64,000 bases of DNA. Source: Elusimicrobiota bacterium (GTDB lineage: Bacteria > Elusimicrobiota > Elusimicrobia > UBA1565 > UBA9628). Below the pieces are notes generated by a model, which saw nothing but the letters and a program-made list of their open reading frames with translations, did no database searches and had not been told where the DNA came from. Positions 34,430 through 43,315 of this stretch are shown here, piece after piece. The stretch is from the NCBI GenBank assembly GCA_016207665.1, contig JACQPG010000064.1, forward strand, positions 1-64,000. The letters run 5' to 3'. The stretch's first letter is position 1. Each line of letters starts with the position of its first letter. A program made the translations under genes and the position numbers.

Positions 34430-36189
34430 TATTTCCGTTTATCCTTAGACAATATGACGATCGGGAAGTTCGCGGAGGTGAAATGGTCGCGAATGAAGGA
34501 AGAAAAATTCCGCTCGGTCCTATAACGTCTTTTTATCTCCGGGTCGACGCCCTCGTGCCATGAGGCGTTGTTCACGAAATGGTCGGGGAAGACACCATCC
34601 GGCTGGCCCTTTATGTCTCCCTGGAGGAACACCAGCTCGTATCGGCTAAACGGGATGGGCGGGAAGCGATCAAGCATCGGCGCCGGGGAGCTCATGCCGA
34701 TGGAGCGGCCGGCCGGGATCTCGCGCTCGATCCATTCGGCGGCCGAGAAACTGTTCGACTTCCCGGGGCTATCCATAAGGAAATTCGCGTCATAGGCTCC
34801 GGCCAAGGCGAGCTCCCCCAGCCAAAGGGCGGCCAAGCCGCATCGAGCGGCTCGCGGCATGAGCCTGCCTAATCCCTCCACGAGCCCGGCGGCCGCTAAC
34901 ATGGACAGCAGAGCCAGCCCGCCCAGGAACATCCGAGCGGACACCGCGTTCGGGCCGCTGGTGCCCACGAGATATGCCGCGCCCAACAGCCAGGGCGCCA
35001 GAAGCCATAGAGCCCATTTGTCCTGCCGGCTTCTCCGGTAAAGAGCCCAAGCCAGGCCTCCCATGGCCGCGGCCCAGAGCCCCGTCGACAGTCCATAGCG
35101 CAACGGACTCCAAAAGAATTGGGCGAGCGCGACCGGGCTCAGGGTCGGCTCGTACCAGCGAGCCATGCCGCGCATCTCGTCCAGGAAATCCCGCCAGGCG
35201 AAGGGCACATAGGGATTGAACACGAAGAACACCGCGACGCTCGCGGCGTTGAACGCCAGCATCCTCAACAGCGCGCGGCTCGGGGGACGGAAATGATGCG
35301 CCGCCAGGAACAAAGCCCACATGGGCGCGATCAGCACCCACGTATATTTGACCGAGCCCACGGCCAGCCCGAATAAGACGTTCGCCTTGAGCCAGTCGCC
35401 GTCCCGGCCCTCCTGAGCCGCCCTCAGGCAATAGAAGGCGCAGCCCAAAGACAACAGGGCCGCGGGCAAATGGGGCTTCATCACATGCGAGAAAGCGTTG
35501 ACCGCCGGGCAAAGGCTGAACAAGGCCGCCGTCCACCAAGCGACCCGTCCATCATAGAGCCGCCGGGCGATGAGATAGACCAGCACGGAGCAGCCCAGGG
35601 CGCAGAGGGCGCTAAAGAGCCGGCCCACGCGATACATCGCGGCGATCTGCTCCGCGTTCTGATAATAGAACAGTGGATCGGGAACCAGACGCAAAGCTCC
35701 CAAGACATGGGCCAAGGCCAAGGCCCCCGCCATCGGGTAGATATAGGCTCCGCCGTACAGGGATTGCCGCGTATCGAACTCGAGGCGCTTGGGGTTGATG
35801 CGGCTGATCGCATTGAGCACGAACTGCTCGTCTTGCTCCACCGAGCGCAGAAGGAAGGAGCTGAATCCGTGCATCAGCACCGGATTGACCGCCGGCCCGG
35901 CGGCATGGCAAACGGCTTGGAAAGAGTCGCTGGGATCGACCAAGGCTCCCGACCAGCGCCCGCTGCCGAAGGCCGCCTGTAGGTTGTGGCCCAGCCTCTC
36001 GTAATGGGCCCTGCGATTGGCCTCGAGTTCCCGGAAAAAATCGATACTCCTCTGCTCCGGCAGCAGCACGCGCGCGGTCCGCTCGGCGGAAGGAAGACCC
36101 CAGCCCCAGCCGACCAGGTAGGAACAGAGCGCCGGCGCCAGCACGGCGACCAGGGAAGGCCAGGGGTTCGCTTCGGAGGCGCTAGTCAC
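34429..36189 (-). CDS. Multi-pass GT-C/GT39-like glycosyltransferase
   Basis: A 586-residue membrane protein with about 10-12 helices. After helix 1 comes an unusually long loop (about residues 35-140) including EQRSIDFFRELEANRRAHYERLG, then YGGAYIYPMAGAL and the DGRVAWWTAALFSL segment common in GT39-like proteins. GTG start overlapping the GT2 gene 36182-36904 by eight bases; its own stop overlaps the next GT2 start. Flanked on both sides by DPM1-like genes. Confidence 0.77.
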   Translation of the reverse strand: MTSASEANPWPSLVAVLAPALCSYLVGWGWGLPSAERTARVLLPEQRSIDFFRELEANRRAHYERLGHNLQAAFGSGRWSGALVDPSDSFQAVCHAAGPAVNPVLMHGFSSFLLRSVEQDEQFVLNAISRINPKRLEFDTRQSLYGGAYIYPMAGALALAHVLGALRLVPDPLFYYQNAEQIAAMYRVGRLFSALCALGCSVLVYLIARRLYDGRVAWWTAALFSLCPAVNAFSHVMKPHLPAALLSLGCAFYCLRAAQEGRDGDWLKANVLFGLAVGSVKYTWVLIAPMWALFLAAHHFRPPSRALLRMLAFNAASVAVFFVFNPYVPFAWRDFLDEMRGMARWYEPTLSPVALAQFFWSPLRYGLSTGLWAAAMGGLAWALYRRSRQDKWALWLLAPWLLGAAYLVGTSGPNAVSARMFLGGLALLSMLAAAGLVEGLGRLMPRAARCGLAALWLGELALAGAYDANFLMDSPGKSNSFSAAEWIEREIPAGRSIGMSSPAPMLDRFPPIPFSRYELVFLQGDIKGQPDGVFPDHFVNNASWHEGVDPEIKRRYRTERNFSSFIRDHFTSANFPIVILSKDKRK

Positions 36190-36904
36190 GTCGAAAATCC
36201 CCGCGCAGCTCGATGCGCGAAAGGGGCCGGAAGCGATATTTTAGGAGGGTGAGCACGGCCTTGAATCCATCCCTCCAGCCGATCTTCTTGCCCTGGGCCT
36301 CGGTTCTAGGCTTGTAGGAGACCGGGACCTCCTCGATCCTGTAGCCCAGCCTCAGCAGCTTGGCCGTGATCTCGGGCTCGAAATCGAATCGGTCGGACTC
36401 GATGCGGAAGCGGCTGAGCACCTCCCTGCGGCAGCATTTGTAGCAAGTCTCCATGTCGCTGACCGAGGCGCCGTAAAGCAGGTTGGTCAGCCAGGTGAGC
36501 CCGCGATTTCCCCAATAGTGTATCGAACCCCAGTTCGGAGCCAGGTTCATGAACCGGGAGCCGTAGGCCACCTCGCAACGGCCCTCGAGAACCGGGGCGG
36601 CGACCCTGGGTATCTCCTCCGGATTGAGCTCGAGATCAGCGTCTTGGACTATCACGACCTCGCCCCTGGCCTGCGCGAAGCCGCGCCGCAGCGCGGCGCC
36701 CTTGCCCTGATTGGGATTCTGATAGATGACGCGCACGCCCGGCAGGCCCTCGACCTGCGTCCTGAGCACCTCGGCCGAGCCGTCCCGCGAGCCGTCATCG
36801 ACGACGATGATCTCCTTGTCGATGGGAACCTTTTGGACGCGGTCGACCACCGCCTTGACGGTGTTCCTCTCGTTATAGACCGGAATGACGATGGAGAGCT
36901 TCAC
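36182..36904 (-). CDS. DPM1-like GT2 glycosyltransferase
   Basis: A 240-residue GT2 enzyme very like bacterial dolichyl-phosphate mannose synthases: SIVIPVYNERNTVKAVV, VDDGSRDGSAEVL, NQGKGAALRRGF, and the metal site VQDADLELNPEE, then YGSRF and the SYKPRTEAQGKKIGWRDG tail. It should make a polyprenyl-phosphate sugar on the inner face of the membrane. GTG start with a GTGA overlap to the epimerase gene. The next gene is a GT-C protein. Confidence 0.9.
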   Translation of the reverse strand: MKLSIVIPVYNERNTVKAVVDRVQKVPIDKEIIVVDDGSRDGSAEVLRTQVEGLPGVRVIYQNPNQGKGAALRRGFAQARGEVVIVQDADLELNPEEIPRVAAPVLEGRCEVAYGSRFMNLAPNWGSIHYWGNRGLTWLTNLLYGASVSDMETCYKCCRREVLSRFRIESDRFDFEPEITAKLLRLGYRIEEVPVSYKPRTEAQGKKIGWRDGFKAVLTLLKYRFRPLSRIELRGDFRRD

Positions 36905-37875
36905 CGCGGCAGGAAGGAGCGTTGATAATCGATGACGCTGCGGATGATCTCGTTGAGCGTCGTCTTATGCCGATAGCCGATGAGCCCCCGGATCCGGCCC
37001 AGGTCCGGCACCCGATGGGCCATATCCTCGAAACCGCTCTCATAAGCCTCGTCATAGGGCACCAGCACTATCTTGGACTTGGATTTGGTCAAGGTCTTGA
37101 TCCTGCGGGCCAGCTCCAAGATCGAGACTTCCTCGTTGGAGCCGATATTGGCCACGAGCCCGTAGGCGTCCTTGCACTCGAGCAAGTCCGCCATGGCGGT
37201 CACGACCTCGGTGACCATGGCGAAGCAGCGGGTCTGCCGCCCCGTCCCGAACACCGTCATCGGCTTGCCCTTGAGGGCCTGGCTGACGAGGTTGGGTATC
37301 ACCATGCCGTATTGCCCGGTCTGGCGCGGCCCCACCGTGTTGAAAAGGCGGACGATGGTGGTCGGCACCCCCTTCTGCTTCCAATAAGCCAAGGCCAGGA
37401 ATTCGTCGATGGCCTTGGAGCAGGCGTAGGACCAGCGAGCCTTGCTGGTGTTGCCGAAGATGATATCCTGATCCTCGCGAAAGGCCTTGCGGCTGCTGGC
37501 CTTGCCGTAAACCTCCGAGGTGGAGGTCAGTATCACGCGGCGCTTCTTCTTGCTGGCGAGCTTGAGCACGGTCTCGGTGCCATGGACGTTGGTCTCAATG
37601 GTCCTGACCGGGTCTTCCACGATCAAACGCACACCGACGGCCGCGGCCAGATGATAGACGGCCTCGGCCCAGTCCACCAGCTCCGCGAGCACGCCCGAGT
37701 CGAAGATGGAGGCGATGGCATAGCGGAAACGGGGATGGCTCTTGAGATGCTCCACGTTCTTGATAGATCCCGTGGAAAGATCGTCGATGATATGGACCAA
37801 GTGGCCGCGCTTGAGCAGCTCCTCGGAAAGATGAGACCCGACAAAACCGGCGCCGCCCGTGATCAAGATATTCAT
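36901..37875 (-). CDS. Extended SDR, UDP-glucuronate decarboxylase-like
   Basis: A 324-residue nucleotide-sugar SDR. The NAD motif is ITGGAGFVGSH; the catalytic region is LTSTSEVYG and YACSKAIDEF (YxxxK). The block KARWSYACSK and NTVGPRQTGQYGMVIPNL resemble UXS/ArnA-type decarboxylases, though an epimerase or 4,6-dehydratase is possible. The ATG at 37875 overlaps the GT-C stop (ATGA). Together with a UDP-sugar dehydrogenase elsewhere it could supply a pentose. Confidence 0.8.
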   Translation of the reverse strand: MNILITGGAGFVGSHLSEELLKRGHLVHIIDDLSTGSIKNVEHLKSHPRFRYAIASIFDSGVLAELVDWAEAVYHLAAAVGVRLIVEDPVRTIETNVHGTETVLKLASKKKRRVILTSTSEVYGKASSRKAFREDQDIIFGNTSKARWSYACSKAIDEFLALAYWKQKGVPTTIVRLFNTVGPRQTGQYGMVIPNLVSQALKGKPMTVFGTGRQTRCFAMVTEVVTAMADLLECKDAYGLVANIGSNEEVSILELARRIKTLTKSKSKIVLVPYDEAYESGFEDMAHRVPDLGRIRGLIGYRHKTTLNEIIRSVIDYQRSFLPR

Positions 37876-39104
37876 CGTTGTTTTACCCGCGGTATGAGTC
37901 CGGCCGCCCGGTCGAGGCTCGCCATGGCCATCAACACCATAAGGCCCATGACCGGAAGGCGGAATCGGATGACGACAAAGACGAGCGCGTAAGCGATCGT
38001 CCATAATAGAAGACCCCAGTAGATCGGCGCCAGTTCCCTCAAGCGCGCGCGAAACAGACACAGGCCCAGGGCGGCTAACGGGATGATCCAGCCGTCGGAG
38101 AGGAGGCTGGCCCACAATACGGCGCGATAATCATGGCTGTAGGAGCGTTGATAGGGCCAGGGCCGCCATAGCTTATAGAGGCGGTAAAGCGAGCCCTTGA
38201 TATACGCCACCGGATTCTCGGCGATGATGCGCCGGCAACCGCTCAACAGCACCTTCTGCGCCGCCAGATAATCGTGGGCGGCGATCTTAGACAAGGCGTC
38301 GCGATATTCGGGATAGGAAGTGAGAATCCGCCCCTCCTCGGGCAGCCCGAGGTATTGCGGCGGCACGGTCAAGCCTTGGAAGAGATTGATGCCGCCGTGG
38401 ATATTGCCTATCACCGGCGAGCCGAAGCTCCGGTAATTCCTGATAGGCCAGGGCAGGTAGAGCAACGCGGCCAGGGCGTAATAGGCCAACGCCGGCCTCC
38501 ACAATCGCTGGACCCCATAGACCGCCAAGAGGCTCAAAGGCAGCAGCGCGACCAGGAGCAAGGCCACGGGATTGGTGAGGGCCAACCAAGACCCGGCGAA
38601 AGCCCCCAGAACTATCCATAACGGCCGGGGCGAACGCTGCCAGGCCAACACGCAGGAGACCAAAGCCGTGACGAGGAATGTGGCCAAGGTCTCCCGATAA
38701 GTCCAGCCGGAGTAGTAGATGGCGTAGGGATAAAGGGCCCAACACCACAGCGACAACATGCCGACCCTGGGAGAGAAAAGGGCCTTCCCCAGGAAATACA
38801 AGAGCGCCGCGGTGGCGGTGCCCAGCGCCGCGTTGGCCAAGAGAGCCGCCAGGGGACTGACGCCGAAAAGCAGATAGAGCGCCGCGATGAAAAGAGGATA
38901 GCCGGGGCTGGTCTCCAGGGTCGGGATGCCCGGCTCCGCGCCGAACTCCCCTCTTTCCACGAGAGCCGCGGCGATCGTGGTGTAATAACCCACGTCCAGG
39001 ATATTGGCCGGATGACGGTAAAAATGGGCGACAAAGGCCAGGCGCGCGGCCAAGGCCGCGGCCAAGCCCGCGGCCAATAGCGCGCGGCTTCCAGGCTTGA
39101 TCAT
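37872..39104 (-). CDS. Multi-pass GT-C/GT39-like glycosyltransferase
   Basis: A 410-residue membrane protein with about nine helices and the periplasmic loop motif ILDVGYYTTIAAALVERGEFG, followed by TSPGYPLFIAALYLLFG. The ATG at 39104 is preferred: a TATAGT box ends nine bases upstream and the longer ORF has no support. It is the first gene of the long glycan run, 58 bases downstream of gmhB. Ends with an ATGA overlap to the SDR. Confidence 0.77.
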   Translation of the reverse strand: MIKPGSRALLAAGLAAALAARLAFVAHFYRHPANILDVGYYTTIAAALVERGEFGAEPGIPTLETSPGYPLFIAALYLLFGVSPLAALLANAALGTATAALLYFLGKALFSPRVGMLSLWCWALYPYAIYYSGWTYRETLATFLVTALVSCVLAWQRSPRPLWIVLGAFAGSWLALTNPVALLLVALLPLSLLAVYGVQRLWRPALAYYALAALLYLPWPIRNYRSFGSPVIGNIHGGINLFQGLTVPPQYLGLPEEGRILTSYPEYRDALSKIAAHDYLAAQKVLLSGCRRIIAENPVAYIKGSLYRLYKLWRPWPYQRSYSHDYRAVLWASLLSDGWIIPLAALGLCLFRARLRELAPIYWGLLLWTIAYALVFVVIRFRLPVMGLMVLMAMASLDRAAGLIPRVKQR

Positions 39105-39113
39105 CCCCTCGTA

Positions 39114-39119
39114 ACTATA
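39114..39119 (-). promoter_or_regulatory. -10 box at the head of the long glycan run
   Basis: TATAGT on the minus strand ends nine bases before the ATG at 39104; the nine bases are GAG/GGGG-rich and may also serve as a ribosome site. A TTGACA further upstream is 30 bases away, too far to be its -35. Confidence 0.5.
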
Positions 39120-39162
39120 CTTCTTGGGCCTAAGGGGCGGCAATAAGGCTGTCAACAAAACG

Positions 39163-39753
39163 TCAAGCCTTGATTGGCTTTTTTTCGCGGGATACTATCC
39201 ACCGGGAGGCTTGAGAAAGGTCGCGAAACGCCCGATCAGGGCGGATCCGGAAAGCCCGATCCCGCCCACCCTTGCCCGTCTTGACCAGCAAGGCGGCGCA
39301 ACCCGCGTTGCGCGCGGCGCGGATGTCGGTGGTCGTATCCCCCACCAGATAGCAGCGGGCAATATCCAGCTTGAATCGCCTGGCGGCCGCCTTGAGCATC
39401 CCGATGGCGGGCTTGCGGCAGGCGCAGGCGCGCTTACGCCCGAATCCGGGATGATGGGGGCAATAGTAGATCGCGTCGATTCTCGCGCCCCTTTGCCGCA
39501 ACCTGCGATTCAACAGCCTATGGACGGCGTCGACGCCCGAGCGGCTGATCAAGCCCCGGGCGATCGCCGATTGATTGCTGACCACGATCACCTTGAGCCC
39601 CGCATGGCGCAGCCGGCGGATGGCCGCGGCCGCCCCGGGGATGATCCTGAGCTGGCTGGCTTGGCGCAGATAATGCACGTCCTCGATGATCACGCCGTCA
39701 CGGTCGAGGAAAACGGCGCGGGAGCCTTGCAAGCCTCTCATAAGTCGATCCAT
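39163..39753 (-). CDS. gmhB: D,D-heptose 1,7-bisphosphate phosphatase GmhB-like
   Basis: A 196-residue HAD-type (IIIA) phosphatase: nucleophile motif AVFLDRDGVI, VVSNQSAIARG, and the GmhB zinc-binding loop CPHHPGFGRKRACACRKPA, then YLVGDTTTDIRAA. It should remove the 7-phosphate of heptose 1,7-bisphosphate, the step between HddA and HddC. A consensus TATAAT lies about 30 bases upstream of the ATG at 39753, allowing a short leader; the start is the least certain part (TTG two codons earlier is possible). It completes the GDP-heptose route although it lies outside the main run. Confidence 0.87.
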   Translation of the reverse strand: MDRLMRGLQGSRAVFLDRDGVIIEDVHYLRQASQLRIIPGAAAAIRRLRHAGLKVIVVSNQSAIARGLISRSGVDAVHRLLNRRLRQRGARIDAIYYCPHHPGFGRKRACACRKPAIGMLKAAARRFKLDIARCYLVGDTTTDIRAARNAGCAALLVKTGKGGRDRAFRIRPDRAFRDLSQASRWIVSREKKPIKA

Positions 39754-39784
39754 CGCCAAGCGCCGCTCATGTTCTTTGGATGAA

Positions 39785-39790
39785 ATTATA
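39785..39790 (-). promoter_or_regulatory. -10 box before gmhB
   Basis: Consensus TATAAT on the minus strand, 31 bases before the ATG at 39753. It lies 15 bases from the -10 box of the divergent GT2 gene, so both promoters share one short region. Confidence 0.5.
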
Positions 39791-39805
39791 GTTCTTTGAA
39801 AAAGA

Positions 39806-39811
39806 TAAAAT
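39806..39811 (+). promoter_or_regulatory. -10 box before the GT2 gene at 39818
   Basis: TAAAAT ends six bases before the ATG at 39818, with no Shine-Dalgarno sequence between. AT-rich sequence upstream; -35 not clear. Confidence 0.5.
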
Positions 39812-39817
39812 TCCGTC

Positions 39818-40816
39818 ATGGCGCCGTTCTTTTCCATCATACTGCCGACCTACAATCGAGCGCATATGATCGCCAGCGCCCTCGAATGCGTGCGTCGCCA
39901 GACCTTCCGGGACTACGAGGTGCTGATCGTCGACGACGGCTCCGTGGACGACACGCCGGAGGTGATCAAGCGTTGGACCTCGGATCCTCGATTCAAATAC
40001 CATCGCCTGGAGAAGAACATCGGCAACATGCATTGCCGCAACCTCGCCCTGGGCATGGCTACGGGAGACTGGATCACCAATATCGACTCCGACGATTTTT
40101 GGACGCTCGACAGGCTGGAATGCTTCGCCCGCTATTTCCAGGAATATCCCAACGCCGGCTTCGTGTTCTCCAACGGCTATCTCTACCGCTACGGGCGAGT
40201 CATCGGCATGGCCTTCGATCCGAGCCGCCCCATCCCGGAAGGCCGCGTGCCCGGCCATTACGCGGTCGGGGAGGAGTACCTGCCTTATCTCACGACCAAC
40301 CTCGCCATCCCCCGCGAGCTCTATAGGAAGTACGGGCATTATCGCAAGGACATGGTGATCCTGGACAACGAGCTCTACGCGCGCATGCTCGCCGACGGCG
40401 TCGAGGTCGGCGTGATCCGCAAGCCCTTGGCGGTTCGGCGCATCCATGGCGGCCAGGTGACGCACAAATGGATCGAGGAGTATCCCGAGGCGGTCGAGGC
40501 CCTGAAAGCCGGGGGAGCGCCGGAGGCCGTCATGGAGCTCGAGCGCGAGAAACTCGTCCATGAGTTCGCCAATTATCTCTGGCGCAACCTGCAGCCGCGA
40601 CAGGCCCGTGAATTCATGCTCAAGGAATTGGGGCCCAAGGCGGGGCGGTCCTGGCTTTATCGGCTCACCTATCTTCCCGAACCCGCGCTTGCCGCCGGGC
40701 GCCTGATCAGGCGCTGGTATTTGATGGCTCGCCATCATCCTTGGCTGGCCTCGGCGGAGGTGCGGGAGATCTATGGACTCATCAATCCGCTCATCGAGCA
40801 GGAGCGGACAAGATAG
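39818..40816 (+). CDS. GT2 family glycosyltransferase
   Basis: A 332-residue GT-A fold transferase: SIILPTYNRAHMIASALE, VDDGSVDDTPEV, and a DSDD metal site (NIDSDDFW). The C-terminal 90 residues are helical and basic. Probably a soluble or membrane-associated enzyme adding a sugar to the lipid-linked glycan on the cytoplasmic side. It is the only plus-strand gene between 20.7 and 49.4 kb and its 3' end overlaps the convergent TldE-like gene by 26 bases. Confidence 0.9.
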   Translation: MAPFFSIILPTYNRAHMIASALECVRRQTFRDYEVLIVDDGSVDDTPEVIKRWTSDPRFKYHRLEKNIGNMHCRNLALGMATGDWITNIDSDDFWTLDRLECFARYFQEYPNAGFVFSNGYLYRYGRVIGMAFDPSRPIPEGRVPGHYAVGEEYLPYLTTNLAIPRELYRKYGHYRKDMVILDNELYARMLADGVEVGVIRKPLAVRRIHGGQVTHKWIEEYPEAVEALKAGGAPEAVMELEREKLVHEFANYLWRNLQPRQAREFMLKELGPKAGRSWLYRLTYLPEPALAAGRLIRRWYLMARHHPWLASAEVREIYGLINPLIEQERTR

Positions 40817-42422
40817 GCGGCCTTTCCGGCCTCATCTCCGACCTTTGAAGCTCGGCGTCATCGAGCAGCAGGCTCGGCGAGATCACCGACATAGGCGCTC
40901 CCAATACGAGATTCTGCACGGCCGGATCGTCTCCCGCCGTGAGTATGCTGTCCATCAGGTCCAGCGGGGTGCCTACCAGATCCAGATCCCGGACCAGGAT
41001 GGTCCGGCCGGTCTGCGCCTCCACGAGATATACCTGGCCCGGCACCAAACGGATAGAGCCATGACCCTCCGTGCCCTGTTGCTGCGTGAAATGACGCAAT
41101 TGCCTCACCCATAACCCATAGGGCTTTCCGCGCCTGCGGCACTCTTGCCTTAACCGCTCCAGCAGCGAGCTCACCGGAGCCGGCTTCTCCGATCGAAGGA
41201 ACAGATTGCCGGGCAACCCTTCGGGCCAATAGCCGGCCATGGATCTTCCATGGCCGTTGGATCTCGGGAATCCGAGCACGGGATAGCGCGACAAGAGCAG
41301 CCCCTGAAGCACCCCTCGCTCGATCAAGGTGGCCGGACGCGGAGGCAGCCCCTGATCGTCCCAGTCGTAATGTCCCGCGAGCTCCACTCCTTGGAACCGG
41401 CTCCGGGTCGGATCGTCGATGAGGCTCAGTTCCTCCGGAAGCACCAGCCGCCCCAACTTTCCGCGAAACACTTGCGAGCCTCCGGGGTTGCGCTGTTCCT
41501 CCCCCGACAGGCGCAGCGCCACGCCCAGCACCACGGCGGCGGCGACCGAGGGGTCGATGAGGGCTGGAGCGCTGAAAGGCGAGGTGGTCTTGGCCAAACG
41601 CAGCAGCTCCAAGTCCCGAGACATGTCGCCGACCAAGCGCTGCAGGTCCTCGCCGGAAGGCATCGCCTCGGGCGTCCTGAAGACTAGCCTCCTGTTGGCG
41701 AAAAGCCTCATGCCGTCAGCGGCCATATCCACCATATCCAAGGATATCTCGAGGGAGGAGCGGGGAAAGTCGACCTTGCGTCCCTCTGTGTCCCGAAAGC
41801 GGGACCACTGGTGGCGCGCGCGGAAGGAAGCCTCCGTCTGCAGCGCGGGCTTGCGCCCGAAAGCGCGCGCCGCATCCTGGCAGAGGCTCTCGAGCCGGGC
41901 GTAATCCCACGGCATGGCGGGCGGCTCGGCGCGCCACACCTTGACCGACTCCCGGCTTAGATCGTCGGTATCGTATTCGGCCTTGCCGCGCGCGACCCTC
42001 AGGGCCTGTTTTCGGAGGAATTCCGCGACCGCGGACTTGTACGCACCATCGAGCAAGCGCCACAATTCGTGGCGCAGGCCGAGCTCGTCGTCGTCGAAGG
42101 GCAATTGGCGGGCGACGAAGCCGCTCGAGGGCCCGGTCGGATGATTGTCCAAGGAGTAATCGCCCACGCGCAGATCGGGCGTCACGAAACGTTGGCGGGC
42201 CCGAAGAGCTCCCAAGCGGCCCCCCAGCGAGCACTTGAGCTCCCATGTCTCGAGGTCGATGGCGGTCAGGCTGACATAATACGGGGAAGGGTAACCCTCG
42301 GCCTTCAGCTCGTTTTTGGCGCGCGAAAGCTCCGCCTCCATCGCCCGCTCCAGTCCCGATCCCGCCGCGGGCGCGGCGAGGCACAGCCAAGCCCACATCC
42401 CGATCAACGCTTGACGGCGCAT
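40791..42422 (-). CDS. Secreted TldE/PmbA-like protein without catalytic motif
   Basis: A 543-residue exported protein with a signal peptide (MRRQALIGMWAWLCLAAPAAGS). It aligns by eye with the TldD-like protein at 43312 over most of its length (GFPRSNGHGRSMAGYWPEG, KPYGLWVRQL, LVGTPLDLMDSI). The zinc motif is lost: VLGVALRLSGEEQR stands where the partner has its HEALGH, and no Cys follows LVLGAP. It therefore looks like the non-catalytic TldE partner of a heterodimer. It overlaps the methyltransferase gene by 19 bases. Confidence 0.83.
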   Translation of the reverse strand: MRRQALIGMWAWLCLAAPAAGSGLERAMEAELSRAKNELKAEGYPSPYYVSLTAIDLETWELKCSLGGRLGALRARQRFVTPDLRVGDYSLDNHPTGPSSGFVARQLPFDDDELGLRHELWRLLDGAYKSAVAEFLRKQALRVARGKAEYDTDDLSRESVKVWRAEPPAMPWDYARLESLCQDAARAFGRKPALQTEASFRARHQWSRFRDTEGRKVDFPRSSLEISLDMVDMAADGMRLFANRRLVFRTPEAMPSGEDLQRLVGDMSRDLELLRLAKTTSPFSAPALIDPSVAAAVVLGVALRLSGEEQRNPGGSQVFRGKLGRLVLPEELSLIDDPTRSRFQGVELAGHYDWDDQGLPPRPATLIERGVLQGLLLSRYPVLGFPRSNGHGRSMAGYWPEGLPGNLFLRSEKPAPVSSLLERLRQECRRRGKPYGLWVRQLRHFTQQQGTEGHGSIRLVPGQVYLVEAQTGRTILVRDLDLVGTPLDLMDSILTAGDDPAVQNLVLGAPMSVISPSLLLDDAELQRSEMRPERPPILSAPAR

Positions 42423-43315
42423 ATCTCCATGGAGTCCCGGGTGTCAAGATAGAGGAGCTTATCGCCGATATCGAGCCAGCGCACCGCCGCGGACACGGAG
42501 GCGTGCACGGGCCGGGGATAATGCCGCAGCCGGCTCACCCAATAGGCGTAGGAGAATATCCTCCCGAAAGACTTCACCAGGACCGGCTCCAGACCGTGGT
42601 CTCGGAGCATGCGGCGCATGCTGGACCGGTCGAAGTAGTAGATATGGGCCGGTCTTAATCCCCACCAATAGCCGCGCAAAAGCCGGGCGGAAAGACTGCC
42701 GATATCCGGCGTGACGAGATAGAGCACGCCTCCGGGACGCAGCCACTCGGCGGCGCGGGCCAAGGCCGCCTTGGGATCGGTCAAGTGCTCGATCACGTCG
42801 ATGAGGGCGATCGCGTCGAAGCTGCCGGCCGGAAAACGAGTGGTCCGCAGGAAATCCTCGGCATAAACATCCAGCCTGAAACGCCGCCTGGCGACCTCGC
42901 AGGCCCACTGGGAGAGATCCAGTCCCGCCACGTCGAAATCCGCCCTCGCCGCGTTGAGGAAATATCCCGTGGCGCAACCGATCTCAAGAAGACGGCCCGA
43001 ACCGACGAATCTCTTGATCGTGCGCAGGCTTAGATGCGCGTTGATCGAGCGGCTGGAGCTCTCCGCGAGATAGCTTTCATCGACGCATGCCCCGTAGCCC
43101 TCGGCCAGGCACGCCGCCGAAGGCCTCGGATTGGTGTAGACCAGCCCGCAGTCGAGGCAGCGCACGATCCGGCCATAATCTTGGAACTCGTCGGTGGTCG
43201 CGGCGAACACGGCCGAGTCCTCGGCCCGCGCGGTATAAGGGCGGTCGAAGAGCGCCCGCCCGCCGCGGCTCCCGCAAAGATTGCAGGCCACATCCTCCAG
43301 AAGTGGAAGGCTCAT
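42404..43315 (-). CDS. Class I SAM methyltransferase with N-terminal zinc ribbon
   Basis: A 303-residue protein. The N-terminus carries two CxxC pairs (CNLCG and CLDCG) in the arrangement of Methyltransf_23-type sugar or lipid methyltransferases; motif I is LLEIGCATGYFL, and FDAIALIDVIEHLTDP follows. It sits between the two TldD/TldE-like genes, overlapping the upstream stop by four bases (ATGA) and the downstream start by 19. It may methylate a glycan or a lipid-linked intermediate. A relative is encoded at 59478. Confidence 0.88.
   Translation of the reverse strand: MSLPLLEDVACNLCGSRGGRALFDRPYTARAEDSAVFAATTDEFQDYGRIVRCLDCGLVYTNPRPSAACLAEGYGACVDESYLAESSSRSINAHLSLRTIKRFVGSGRLLEIGCATGYFLNAARADFDVAGLDLSQWACEVARRRFRLDVYAEDFLRTTRFPAGSFDAIALIDVIEHLTDPKAALARAAEWLRPGGVLYLVTPDIGSLSARLLRGYWWGLRPAHIYYFDRSSMRRMLRDHGLEPVLVKSFGRIFSYAYWVSRLRHYPRPVHASVSAAVRWLDIGDKLLYLDTRDSMEICAVKR

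Noticed and set aside
36922-37992. 356-residue plus-strand ORF opposite the SDR
   Set aside because: Antisense shadow; the minus-strand gene has NAD and YxxxK motifs and fits the overlapping operon.
39121-39162. TTGACA as -35 for the gene at 39104
   Set aside because: It lies about 30 bases from TATAGT, too far for one promoter; the 17-base position has no match.
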